A stretch of 64,000 nt of DNA. Source: Thermoplasmata archaeon (GTDB lineage: Archaea > Thermoplasmatota > Thermoplasmata > Lutacidiplasmatales > UBA184). This document shows, in pieces, positions 33,048 to 40,720 of the stretch (position 1 is the stretch's first letter; the number at the start of each line of letters is the position of its first letter). Made by a program: the position numbers and the translations under genes. The notes beneath the pieces are model-generated. The model was given only the letters and a program-made list of their open reading frames with translations. It made no database searches and was not told the origin of the DNA. The DNA lies in NCBI GenBank assembly GCA_027306505.1, contig DAHUZP010000001.1, forward strand, positions 1-64,000, read 5' to 3'.

Positions 33048-36000
33048 ATGTGGCGGGCCCCGGCGCTTCGACCGCTTCCCGAGCGGAAGCAGCGGATTCG
33101 CTCGGGCCTCTGGGGTAACTGGGTCCCCCTCGCAGCCGCGACGCTGCTGCTCAGCACCCTCCTCGTCCCCTTTGGCTGGCAAACCTCGGCCCCCGGGCTG
33201 CACCCGATCGATTCCGCGGGGGGAACCCCCCTCCACCGGCTGCTCGGAGGGGGAGGCGTTCGCGCCCCAGACGTGGTCCACAAGAGCATCAACTTCACCG
33301 GGAACCTCGCTGCGGACTTCGGGGCCCCGTACTATGTCAACACCAACGCCTCCTCCTGGGGAGCGCTCAACAACCTCAGCGCGTTCTACGTCTCCTACAA
33401 CGCGACGGACCTTTTCCTGGGCTTCTCCGAGGTGATATCGGGGAACTCCCTCATGGTCTTCGTGGGCAACGGGGTCGACGCGGGGGACATCGGGACCTAC
33501 AACCTGAGCGGCCTCAGCACCTGGGGCGGCCGGTCGCTGAGCTTCTCCTCCTCGTTCGTTGACCTCGCTGCGGTGTACTTCGGCACTACGAACGGGAACC
33601 TTTCCGGCTACGGGGCCTACCAGGTCCTCACGCCCCCCTCGCAGAGCAACTCCACGCCCGCGGTCCGCGCCATCACCTCCCTCTCCGACTTCAACGGCGC
33701 GAACGACGCGGCGGAGATCGCGCTTCCGCTCTCCACGATCTTCCCGGTCAGTACCTCCTCCTGGGGGAACGTGACCGTGGCCGCGTTCGTGGTGGGGAAC
33801 ACCGGTGCCTGGGTCGGCACGGGACTGCCCTACTCCCAAACCGGGCGCTATGACGCGGGCAGCTCGGAGGGCACCTTCCTCGTCAGCGACACTTTCCGAC
33901 TCCCGATCGATGCGGTCCCATCTGCCCCGGCGAGGCCCGTGAGCGTCGCGATCATCTTCAACGACCACCAGCCGCTCTACCAGGTCGCCGGGGCCCCTGA
34001 CTACAACCTTCCCTGGACCTGGGCCCACGCCACCGCCGAGTACATTGAGCAGGCGATCCTCATCCACCAGGACCCCACCGTCAACATCACCTACGAGCTT
34101 TCCGGCTCGCTCCTCTACCAGCTCTGGAACATCTCCCACGACCCGAACTACAACGACTCCTTCCAGGAGGGGGCCTGGGTCCCGTTCTCCGAGCTCAATA
34201 CGACGCAGAACCAGAGCGAGCTCTCCGCGCTTGAGGGCGACTGGTTCAGCATCCCGCCCTACGTCTTCGCCTTCCCGGAGCCCGCGGCTCTGCTCTACCA
34301 GCACCTGGACACGCTCTGGCAAGCAGGGACGCCCCTCACCGCCTCCCAGTACGAGGACGCGAAGGTCCTCTGGTTCCTCTACGAGGTCTCGACGGACATG
34401 GTGGAGGGGCGGCTCGGAGCGAGCTGGAAGTCCTCTGCGCTATGGGCGCTCCACAACCAGACCTCCTTCTCGGACGCGGACCTCAGGACGGTGATCACGG
34501 CCTCGCGCGCGCTCATCGGCCAGGTGATCCCCGCCTTCCAGGCGGACCGGCTCGGGAACCCCTCGGGCTCGGACAACACGGAGCTCTTCACCAGCCCCTT
34601 CTACCACCCGCTCACCCCGCTGCTGCTCACCCGAGCGATCTCGGGCCCAGCGGGGACGATCTCCAAGGGATCGTACTCGAGCGACGTCCAGGTCCAGATG
34701 AACCTCAGCCGTGACCAGTTCGATCAGCTCTTCGGCGCCTACCCCCATGGGCTCTACGCTTCCGAGCTCGCGGTCTCCCAAACGATGGTGGAGCCCATCG
34801 CGCGCTCCGGGGCGCAGTGGTCCCTCACGGACGAGTGGACGCTCCAGCAATCCGGGGTGACCGCGTCGGCCTACGGCAACAGCGGCTGGACGGTCCGCTC
34901 GCTCGAGGCGCTCTACACCCCCTACGTCGTCGAAGGGGCGAACGGGACCTCCACGACGATGTTCTTCCGGGACGCGCCGCTCTCGAACAACTGGGCCTTC
35001 AACTACGGTAACCTGCCCACCGCGACCGCGATCTCGGACATCGTCGACTACCTCAAGGGGATCAACGGGACGATCCCCGTGGGGGACCACCCGGACACCC
35101 TCGTCACCCTCGCGCTGGACGGGGAGAACTGGCAGTTCATGTCCCCGTTCGCGGACGACGGCGTGCCCTTCCTCGAGGGCCTCTATGCCGCTCTGCGGGC
35201 GAACTCCACCTCCTTCACCACCGTGACCCCGACCCAGTGGCTCGACCGGGCCCGGGCCGAGGGGATCCTCCTGCCCCACCTGGGGTTCCTCGCCACGGGG
35301 AGCTGGAACCAGGCGAGCGGGCAGGTCGCGCCCTTCCAGTCGAACATCTCGCTCACCCAATGGTCCGGCTACAACACCCAGAACTGGATGTGGGTCGACC
35401 TGGACCGGGTGCGCGCGAAGGTGGCCTCGGTGATGGACGCGAACGGGCTGGTCCAGCTGCAGAACCAGTCCACCTTCGAGCTGAACCTGAGCGCGGCGAC
35501 CCCGGAGGGGAACATCACCCGGGCCTGGTACGGGATCTACAACGCGGAGGGCAGCGACTGGTTCTTCCAGATGGCGCCCTGGACCATCTCGGGAGCGAAC
35601 ACGCTGCCCTTCAACCTGACCTTCCAAGGCGACCTGGCCTACGCCCTCTCGGAGCTCAACCTCAGCTACGGGCCCCCACCGCCTCCGCCGGTCCGACCCG
35701 TTACGGTCCTCTTCCACGTCGTCCCCGCCTCCTGCGGCGCGGTCACCTTCAACGGCACAAGCTGGAGCGACGGTAGCCAGGGGAGCTTCCTCCCGGGCCA
35801 CTTCACCGCGTCGGTGGGTCCCTGCGCGGGGTCGCTCTTCGAGGACTGGAGCTGGAGCGGTGGCCTCACGGGCTCCTCCTCCACGTCGATGGGCCTCGCG
35901 GTCAACTTGAGCGCTAACGCGACGCTCCAGGCGAACTTCGTCGCGCACCCTCCCCCGCCACCCCCCGTCTTCGTGGTGGGGATCGGGATCCAGCCGACGG

Positions 36001-36503
36001 TCTGCGGACCGATCACCTTCAACGGCAGCCTCGTGGGGAACGGTGTCCAGGTCAGGGCCGTCGCCGGGAACGAGACCGCGGTCGCCCCCGCCTGCACGGG
36101 CTATACCTTCCAGGTGTGGCGGTCGACCGGTGGTGTGTCTCCCAAGGGCAGCGGCTCGGTCGCCCTGATCTCCATCCAGGGCAACGGCACGCTCATAGCG
36201 AACTACACCACGCTCCCGCCACCCGGCGGCAACTCGACCGGGGGTGGTGGAGGTGGGAACGGCGGAAGTTCCGGGGGCACCGGAGCCGGCCCCAAGGCTC
36301 CGACCCCGTGGTACGCCGGGCCCGATCTGCTCCTCGGCCTCGGCGCTGCCGTCGCCCTCGTGGTGGCCGTCCTGGTGCTCTCGCTCCGAGACCGGCGCCG
36401 CCGCCTGTCCGGACTCTCGACGGGCGAAGGGCCCTCGGCCGAGACCCCCGGATCGGGACCTCCGAAGGCCCCCGGCCCCGCCGAGAGTGGCCCCGGTCCG
36501 TAG
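33048..36503 (+). CDS. Large secreted, membrane-anchored GH57 family glycoside hydrolase
   Basis: 1151 residues. A signal segment (WVPLAAATLLLSTLLVPFGW) is followed by a beta-rich domain (about 75-285) resembling the DOMON/glucodextranase-C type accessory domains. The GH57 catalytic domain comes next: motif 1 FNDHQPLYQ (His307), the candidate nucleophile Glu596 in WSLTDEW, and the candidate acid/base Asp691 in ALDGENWQ. Two cysteine-containing beta modules separated by runs of prolines, a Gly/Ser linker, a C-terminal membrane helix (LLLGLGAAVALVVAVLVLSL) and a short basic cytoplasmic tail complete it. Many N-x-S/T sites suggest N-glycosylation. It likely works on extracellular alpha-glucans such as starch or pullulan. 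The family fits an amylopullulanase, but the exact substrate is not provable here. Confidence 0.78.
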   Translation: MWRAPALRPLPERKQRIRSGLWGNWVPLAAATLLLSTLLVPFGWQTSAPGLHPIDSAGGTPLHRLLGGGGVRAPDVVHKSINFTGNLAADFGAPYYVNTNASSWGALNNLSAFYVSYNATDLFLGFSEVISGNSLMVFVGNGVDAGDIGTYNLSGLSTWGGRSLSFSSSFVDLAAVYFGTTNGNLSGYGAYQVLTPPSQSNSTPAVRAITSLSDFNGANDAAEIALPLSTIFPVSTSSWGNVTVAAFVVGNTGAWVGTGLPYSQTGRYDAGSSEGTFLVSDTFRLPIDAVPSAPARPVSVAIIFNDHQPLYQVAGAPDYNLPWTWAHATAEYIEQAILIHQDPTVNITYELSGSLLYQLWNISHDPNYNDSFQEGAWVPFSELNTTQNQSELSALEGDWFSIPPYVFAFPEPAALLYQHLDTLWQAGTPLTASQYEDAKVLWFLYEVSTDMVEGRLGASWKSSALWALHNQTSFSDADLRTVITASRALIGQVIPAFQADRLGNPSGSDNTELFTSPFYHPLTPLLLTRAISGPAGTISKGSYSSDVQVQMNLSRDQFDQLFGAYPHGLYASELAVSQTMVEPIARSGAQWSLTDEWTLQQSGVTASAYGNSGWTVRSLEALYTPYVVEGANGTSTTMFFRDAPLSNNWAFNYGNLPTATAISDIVDYLKGINGTIPVGDHPDTLVTLALDGENWQFMSPFADDGVPFLEGLYAALRANSTSFTTVTPTQWLDRARAEGILLPHLGFLATGSWNQASGQVAPFQSNISLTQWSGYNTQNWMWVDLDRVRAKVASVMDANGLVQLQNQSTFELNLSAATPEGNITRAWYGIYNAEGSDWFFQMAPWTISGANTLPFNLTFQGDLAYALSELNLSYGPPPPPPVRPVTVLFHVVPASCGAVTFNGTSWSDGSQGSFLPGHFTASVGPCAGSLFEDWSWSGGLTGSSSTSMGLAVNLSANATLQANFVAHPPPPPPVFVVGIGIQPTVCGPITFNGSLVGNGVQVRAVAGNETAVAPACTGYTFQVWRSTGGVSPKGSGSVALISIQGNGTLIANYTTLPPPGGNSTGGGGGGNGGSSGGTGAGPKAPTPWYAGPDLLLGLGAAVALVVAVLVLSLRDRRRRLSGLSTGEGPSAETPGSGPPKAPGPAESGPGP

Positions 36504-36590
36504 CCCCCCCCTGGGAGGCTGGCCGTCAGCCTCCCCGAAGGGCCGGCCCAGAGCCCCTGGGGTCAAATCCCACACCGGTAGGGTTCGAGC

Positions 36591-36597
36591 GTTTAGC
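36591..36597 (+). promoter_or_regulatory. TATA-like box of the oxidoreductase operon
   Basis: GTTTAGC centred 27 bp upstream of the ATG at 36620; the only A/T-rich patch in the intergenic region. Confidence 0.5.
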
Positions 36598-36619
36598 CCA
36601 CATTGGACCTCGGGTGGGC

Positions 36620-37237
36620 ATGGGCACCGCCCCGGCCCCTGCTCCCCTCCCTGGAGGGCGTGACATCTTCGAGGTCCGCTTCCACGGACGGGGCGGGCAA
36701 GGCGTGGTGATCGCCTCGGTCGTGCTTGCCGAGGCCGCGTTCCTGGAAGGACGGGGGGTCCAGGCCTTTCCCTTCTTCGGGGTGGAGCGCCGTGGTGCGC
36801 CGGTGGTCGCCCACACGCGGATCGGGTCCGGGGAGATCCGGCTCGCCTGCGATGTGGAGCAGCCGGACGCCCTCATCATCACGGACCCCTCGCTGGTGGG
36901 CACCGTCGCGCAGGGCTCCCTCCAGGCGCTCCGTCCCGGGGGAATCGCCCTGTTGAACTCCACCCATCGGCCGGAAGAACTGGGACTCACCGAGCCCTCG
37001 CAGGGCACCCGCGTGGTCTCCTTTGACGCCTCCTCCCTCGCGCGCCAGCACGGACTGGGATCGGCCGCGAGCCCGATCGTCAACACCGTCGTGCTCGGGG
37101 CCTTCGCGAAGCTGACCGGCCTGGTGAAGTGGCCTTCACTACGCCAGGCGATCGAGGAGAAGGTGCCAGTGAAACGCGAAGCGAACGTCGCCGCGGCCCA
37201 GGCCGCCTTCGAGTCCGTGGGAGAGGTGGCCTCTTGA
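36620..37237 (+). CDS. porG: 2-oxoacid:ferredoxin oxidoreductase gamma subunit
   Basis: 205 residues: FEVRFHGRGGQGVVIASVVLAEAAFLEGRGVQAFPFFGVERRGAPVVAHTRI is the classic gamma-subunit N-terminus. It is followed by PDALIITDPSLVG and GLGSAASPIVNTVVLGAFAKLTG. In the four-subunit enzymes this subunit contributes to CoA binding and the dimer interface. It is the first gene of a gamma-delta-alpha-beta operon. Pyruvate is the most likely substrate because four-subunit organisation is typical of pyruvate synthases, but a 2-ketoisovalerate or 2-oxoglutarate enzyme cannot be excluded. Confidence 0.87.
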   Translation: MGTAPAPAPLPGGRDIFEVRFHGRGGQGVVIASVVLAEAAFLEGRGVQAFPFFGVERRGAPVVAHTRIGSGEIRLACDVEQPDALIITDPSLVGTVAQGSLQALRPGGIALLNSTHRPEELGLTEPSQGTRVVSFDASSLARQHGLGSAASPIVNTVVLGAFAKLTGLVKWPSLRQAIEEKVPVKREANVAAAQAAFESVGEVAS

Positions 37238-37506
37238 CCCGGCTCGCAGGCCGCGAGATCACAGGCCCCATGGCTTGGCGCTCGACCATGGAGGCCTCGG
37301 GAGCGGCCACCTGGCGCTCCCAGAGGCCGGAGCTCCTTGCCGGGAAGTGCACCGGCTGCATGGTCTGCTGGAAGTTCTGTCCCGAGCCCGCGGTGTTCCC
37401 CGAGGGGAAGGTGGTGCGGTTCGAGCTCGCCTCCTGCAAGGGCTGCGGGGTCTGCGCAGAGGTCTGCGCCCCCAAGGCGATCCAGATGGTCACGGAAGGC
37501 ACCTGA
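37234..37506 (+). CDS. porD: 2-oxoacid:ferredoxin oxidoreductase delta subunit (2x[4Fe-4S] ferredoxin)
   Basis: 90 residues from a TTG that overlaps the gamma stop (TTGA); an ATG at 37270 is the alternative. Two ferredoxin motifs are present: GKCTGCMVCWKFCPEPAV and ASCKGCGVCAEVCAPKAI, both Cys-x2-Cys-x2-Cys-x3-Cys. It passes electrons from the TPP-bound intermediate to free ferredoxin. The TTGA overlap suggests translational coupling to the gamma subunit. Confidence 0.85.
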   Translation: MTRLAGREITGPMAWRSTMEASGAATWRSQRPELLAGKCTGCMVCWKFCPEPAVFPEGKVVRFELASCKGCGVCAEVCAPKAIQMVTEGT

Positions 37507-37548
37507 AGGCGAGGGTCCGGACGGAGCACGAGGAGGGAGAACGGAAGG

Positions 37549-38721
37549 ATGCCGCGGCAACTGCTGTCCGGGAACCAGGCCGTGGGCGAGGCGGTCCGCC
37601 TGGCACGAGCTCAGGTCGTCTCCGCCTACCCGATCACCCCGCAGACCACGATCGTGGAGCACCTAGCGGAGGCGGTGGGTTCCCACGCCCTCGACGCGGA
37701 CTTCATCACGGTAGAGAGCGAGCACTCCGCCATGGCGGCCTGCGTAGGGGCCTCCGTCGCGGGCGCTCGTGCGTTCACGGCGACCTCGAGCCAAGGGCTC
37801 GCGCTGATGCACGAGATGCTCCACTGGGCGAGCGGCCAGCGCACACCGATCGTGATGGCGAACGTCAACCGCGCCCTCGCCCCTCCGTGGAACATCTGGG
37901 TGGACCACAGCGACTCCATGGCCCAGCGGGACACCGGCTGGCTGCAGATCTACGCGGAAACGAACCAGGAAGTGATGGACACCGTCCTTCAGGCCTACCG
38001 GGTCGCGGAGGACCCGACCGTGATGCTGCCGGTGATGGTGATGCTGGACGCCTTCCTGCTCTCCCACACCTACATGCCGGTGGACGTCCCCGACGAGGCG
38101 ACGGTCGACGCGTTCCTCCCCGCGTTCTCCCCTCGTGACCGGGTGGACCCCGGGGCGACGCAGCTCTTCGGCTCGTTCTCGCCCCCGTCCCTCTGCTTCA
38201 TGGAGCTCCGTCACGCGATGGCCCGCGCGATGGACCGGGCGCAGGTCCGTCTGGTGGAGGTCGGCAAGGAGTACTCCCAGGCGACGGGCCGGCCCCCCCT
38301 CGGTCTCCTGGACGAGTACCGCACCGAGGGCGCCGACGCGGTGCTGATCGCCGCAGGCTCGCTCGCGGCGACGGCCCGTGACGCCGTGGACCGCCTTCGC
38401 CACGATGGGAAGAAGGTGGGTCTGATCCGCCTGCGCGTCTTCCGCCCCTTCCCGACGGAGCAGGTCCGTGCGCTGGGCCGCAGGTTCCCGGTGATCGGGG
38501 TCTTGGACCGTTCCTTCTCCTACGGTTCGGGGGGCGCCATCGCCTCCGAGGTGCGCGCGTCGCTCCAGGGGGAGCGCTCCCCTCGTCCAAAGGTGGGTTC
38601 CTTCATCGTAGGCCTCGGGGGGCGAGACGTACGACCGGAGCATCTCGTGAAGCTCTACCGGCGACTGCTCGAGGGCCATGCGCCCGGCGAGGAGTGGGTC
38701 GGGCTTCGGGAGGGGACGTAG
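37549..38721 (+). CDS. porA: 2-oxoacid:ferredoxin oxidoreductase alpha subunit
   Basis: 390 residues. Begins LLSGNQAVGEAVRLARAQVVSAYPITPQTTIVEHLAE, the alpha-subunit domain I signature with YPITPQT contacting the substrate and TPP. It continues with VESEHSAMAACVGASVAGARAFTATSSQGLALMHEML and PIVMANVNRALAPPWNIW, then the domain II transketolase-C-like end (IRLRVFRPFPTEQVR). A purine-rich GGAAGG precedes the ATG. The beta gene follows directly after the stop codon. Confidence 0.88.
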   Translation: MPRQLLSGNQAVGEAVRLARAQVVSAYPITPQTTIVEHLAEAVGSHALDADFITVESEHSAMAACVGASVAGARAFTATSSQGLALMHEMLHWASGQRTPIVMANVNRALAPPWNIWVDHSDSMAQRDTGWLQIYAETNQEVMDTVLQAYRVAEDPTVMLPVMVMLDAFLLSHTYMPVDVPDEATVDAFLPAFSPRDRVDPGATQLFGSFSPPSLCFMELRHAMARAMDRAQVRLVEVGKEYSQATGRPPLGLLDEYRTEGADAVLIAAGSLAATARDAVDRLRHDGKKVGLIRLRVFRPFPTEQVRALGRRFPVIGVLDRSFSYGSGGAIASEVRASLQGERSPRPKVGSFIVGLGGRDVRPEHLVKLYRRLLEGHAPGEEWVGLREGT

Positions 38722-39909
38722 ATGGCGAAGCTCACCGTCCCGGCGACCGAGCTCATGGACGCGGGCCATCTCGCCTGCCAGGGGTGCGGGGCGGCCCTCG
38801 CGATGCGCCTCTTCCTCAAGGCGACGGGGCCCAACACGACCCTGGTGATCCCGGCGTGCTGCTGGGCGGTCATCACCGGTCCGATGCCCGGGACCTGCCT
38901 CAAGGTCCCCACCGTCTTCTGCGCCTTCGAGACCACGGCGGCGGTCGCCTCCGGGGTGAAGGCGGGACTGCGCCGGCGCGGGCTCGGCGACACGATCGTG
39001 GCCGGGTTCGCCGGGGACGGCGGGACGGCCGATATCGGCCTTCAGGCGCTCTCGGGAGCGGCGGAGCGGAACGAGGATTTCATCTACGTCTGCTACGACA
39101 ACGAGGCCTACATGAACACCGGGATCCAGCGGTCGGGCTCGACGCCTCCGGGGGCCTGGACCACGACCACGCCCCCCGGGCTCTCCAAGGTCACCGGGAA
39201 GAAGGACCTCCCCGCGATCATGGTCGCCCACGGGATCCCCTACGTCGCGACGCTCAACCCCTCGTTCCCCGAGGATTTCGTGAACAAGGTGAAGCGAGCG
39301 GCCTCGATGCCGGGGCTGCGTTACCTCCACATCCTCGCGGACTGCCCCACCGGGTGGAAGCACGACCCGGCGAAGATGGTCGAAGTGGGGCGGCAGGCGA
39401 CGACCAGCCGGGTCTGGCCGCTCTTCGAGGTGGTGAACGGTCGCTACCGGATGACATGGCAGCCGTCCAACCCCACGCCGGTCCGTGACTATCTTCGGCT
39501 CCAGGCCAGGTTCGCACAGCTCCAAGAGGGGGAAATCGAGAACATGCAAAGGTGGGTCGACGACCGGTGGAACGATCTGAGGCGCCGATGTGGAGAGGAG
39601 GGGACGGCCCCGTTGGGTGGGGCGAGGGCCGCACCGCTGCGGGTGGAACGCACTCCGGTGTCCCCGCCCAAGGCCCCGATCACCCCTTCGGGAGGGCCGC
39701 TCGTGCCAAGCTCGCCGCGCGCCTCATCGGGGCCAGCCCCCGTTCCCACTAGGTCCCAGACCCCTTCCTCCGGCTCCCGACCCCCCGAAACGAGCGTGGA
39801 GCTCCCACGCTGCTACAAGATGGACAAGCCGTGCGACGGGAGCTGCGGGTGCCTGCTCCCTGGAGGGCTCTGCATGGAGCTCTTCCGGATGAGCTCGCGC
39901 CATCTGTAG
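38722..39909 (+). CDS. porB: 2-oxoacid:ferredoxin oxidoreductase beta subunit with Cys-rich C-terminal extension
   Basis: 395 residues. The first 290 are a standard TPP-binding beta subunit. It has LACQGCGAALAMRLFLKA (two cluster cysteines), the TPP motif GFAGDGGTADIGLQALSGAAERNEDFIYVCYDNEAYMNTGIQRS, ACCWAVITG, and HILADCPTGWKHDP with a further cysteine. The last 100 residues are unusual: a Pro/Ser-rich linker ending in a cysteine-dense tail (CYKMDKPCDGSCGC then GGLC) with five cysteines. A typical beta subunit stops near 290-310. The tail might hold zinc or another Fe-S cluster. Confidence 0.85.
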   Translation: MAKLTVPATELMDAGHLACQGCGAALAMRLFLKATGPNTTLVIPACCWAVITGPMPGTCLKVPTVFCAFETTAAVASGVKAGLRRRGLGDTIVAGFAGDGGTADIGLQALSGAAERNEDFIYVCYDNEAYMNTGIQRSGSTPPGAWTTTTPPGLSKVTGKKDLPAIMVAHGIPYVATLNPSFPEDFVNKVKRAASMPGLRYLHILADCPTGWKHDPAKMVEVGRQATTSRVWPLFEVVNGRYRMTWQPSNPTPVRDYLRLQARFAQLQEGEIENMQRWVDDRWNDLRRRCGEEGTAPLGGARAAPLRVERTPVSPPKAPITPSGGPLVPSSPRASSGPAPVPTRSQTPSSGSRPPETSVELPRCYKMDKPCDGSCGCLLPGGLCMELFRMSSRHL

Positions 39910-39952
39910 GCGATCACCGAACATCTGGCCGCCCGAACAGCGGCCCAACGAC

Positions 39953-40180
39953 CTACGCGGAGGTCGGAGAGGGAGAGGGCCGCGGTGCGAGGGAGACGGA
40001 GCGTTTCTGGCTCCGCCCCCCGGAGAGGGCCCCGACGGGGCAGTAAGGTAGGCACCAGCCGCAGTCCGTGCAGTTGGGCAGCACCTTGAGCTCGGTCTCG
40101 GTCATCTCGAGGGCGTCCGGGGGGCAGACCCCGACGCAAAGGCCGCACAGGCAGCACGCCTCGGGGTCGACCTTGATCAT
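39953..40180 (-). CDS. 2x[4Fe-4S] ferredoxin
   Basis: 75 residues. Two full cluster motifs: Cys9-x2-Cys12-x2-Cys15-x3-Cys19-Pro (CLCGLCVGVCPP) and CTDCGWCLPYCP. The last 20 residues are a Ser/Pro/Arg tail. The ATG overlaps the sufU stop (ATGA), so it is co-translated with the Fe-S scaffold. It is a candidate electron carrier between the neighbouring oxidoreductase and the benzoyl-CoA reductase, which is inference. Confidence 0.85.
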   Translation of the reverse strand: MIKVDPEACCLCGLCVGVCPPDALEMTETELKVLPNCTDCGWCLPYCPVGALSGGRSQKRSVSLAPRPSPSPTSA

Positions 40181-40644
40181 GCCGGGTGACCGGTGCCCTC
40201 GGCGTCGGGCGAGGAATCCGAGGTGGAGGGAGAGGCCTCTCCCCCCTCTTCCGTCGCGTCCAGGGGGGTGGCGGTGGAGGAGAGCGCCTGGGCGAGGGCC
40301 CTCAGCGAGGTGAGAGCGCACTTGATCCGGACCGGCGAGAGAGGGATGGAGAGCATCTTCTCGAGATCCTGCCGGTGGGTCTTCGCGACGTCGGTGAGGG
40401 GGGCCCCCTTGATCTTGGAAGTGAGCAACGAGGCGGTCGCGACCGAAATGGCGCAACCGTCGCCGTTGAACTTCACGTCCTCCACTCGGCTCCTCGCCGC
40501 GTCGAGCGTGAGCTCGATCGTGATGTGGTCCCCGCAGAGCGGGTTGTTCTCGCTGCCGGAGAGGTCGGCGTGGTCCAGGTGCCCAAAGTTCCTGGGACGC
40601 TTGTAGTGGTCCAGGATGCGCTCCTGGTACATGTCCCACGCCAT
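40177..40644 (-). CDS. sufU: SufU/NifU-type Fe-S cluster scaffold protein
   Basis: 155 residues. IscU-fold landmarks: YQERILDHYKRPRNFGHLDHAD, NNPLCGDHITIEL (first Cys plus Asp), FNGDGCAISVATASLL (second Cys) and SPVRIKCALTSLRAL (third Cys). These hold a nascent cluster or zinc. SufU usually takes sulfur from SufS, which is encoded at 57-59 kb. The C-terminal 30 residues are Ser/Glu-rich. A GGTGAGAGG ribosome binding site precedes the ATG and a TATA box lies about 56 bp upstream, so this gene has a short leader. Confidence 0.9.
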   Translation of the reverse strand: MAWDMYQERILDHYKRPRNFGHLDHADLSGSENNPLCGDHITIELTLDAARSRVEDVKFNGDGCAISVATASLLTSKIKGAPLTDVAKTHRQDLEKMLSIPLSPVRIKCALTSLRALAQALSSTATPLDATEEGGEASPSTSDSSPDAEGTGHPA

Positions 40645-40699
40645 CCTCTCACCTCGGGGACAGGGTTCCCGCTCCGGTCTGCGGGCAGCGGATGGGGGG

Positions 40700-40707
40700 T
40701 TATATCC
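40700..40707 (-). promoter_or_regulatory. TATA box of the sufU-ferredoxin operon
   Basis: Minus-strand GGATATAA. The insertion-sequence target duplication begins 5 bp upstream of it, so the natural BRE and upstream region have been replaced by IS sequence. Confidence 0.55.
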
Positions 40708-40712
40708 TCGAG

Positions 40713-40720
40713 GGTCGGAC
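40713..40720. repeat. 8-bp target-site duplication, left copy
   Basis: GGTCGGAC, identical to 42275-42282, abutting the IS end at 40721. Confidence 0.85.

Noticed and set aside
34440-36575. A 711-residue minus-strand open frame opposite the GH57 gene
   Set aside because: Composition is that of an antisense shadow and it has no domain; the plus strand has catalytic motifs.
36550-36590. tRNA T-arm-like sequence (GGGGTCAAATCCCAC)
   Set aside because: The loop is one base short and no acceptor, D or anticodon arm can be formed around it; it was also considered and discarded as an att copy of the tRNA-Met end.
37663-39549. A 628-residue minus-strand frame opposite the oxidoreductase alpha and beta genes
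   Set aside because: Antisense of well-conserved subunits, no recognisable domain.
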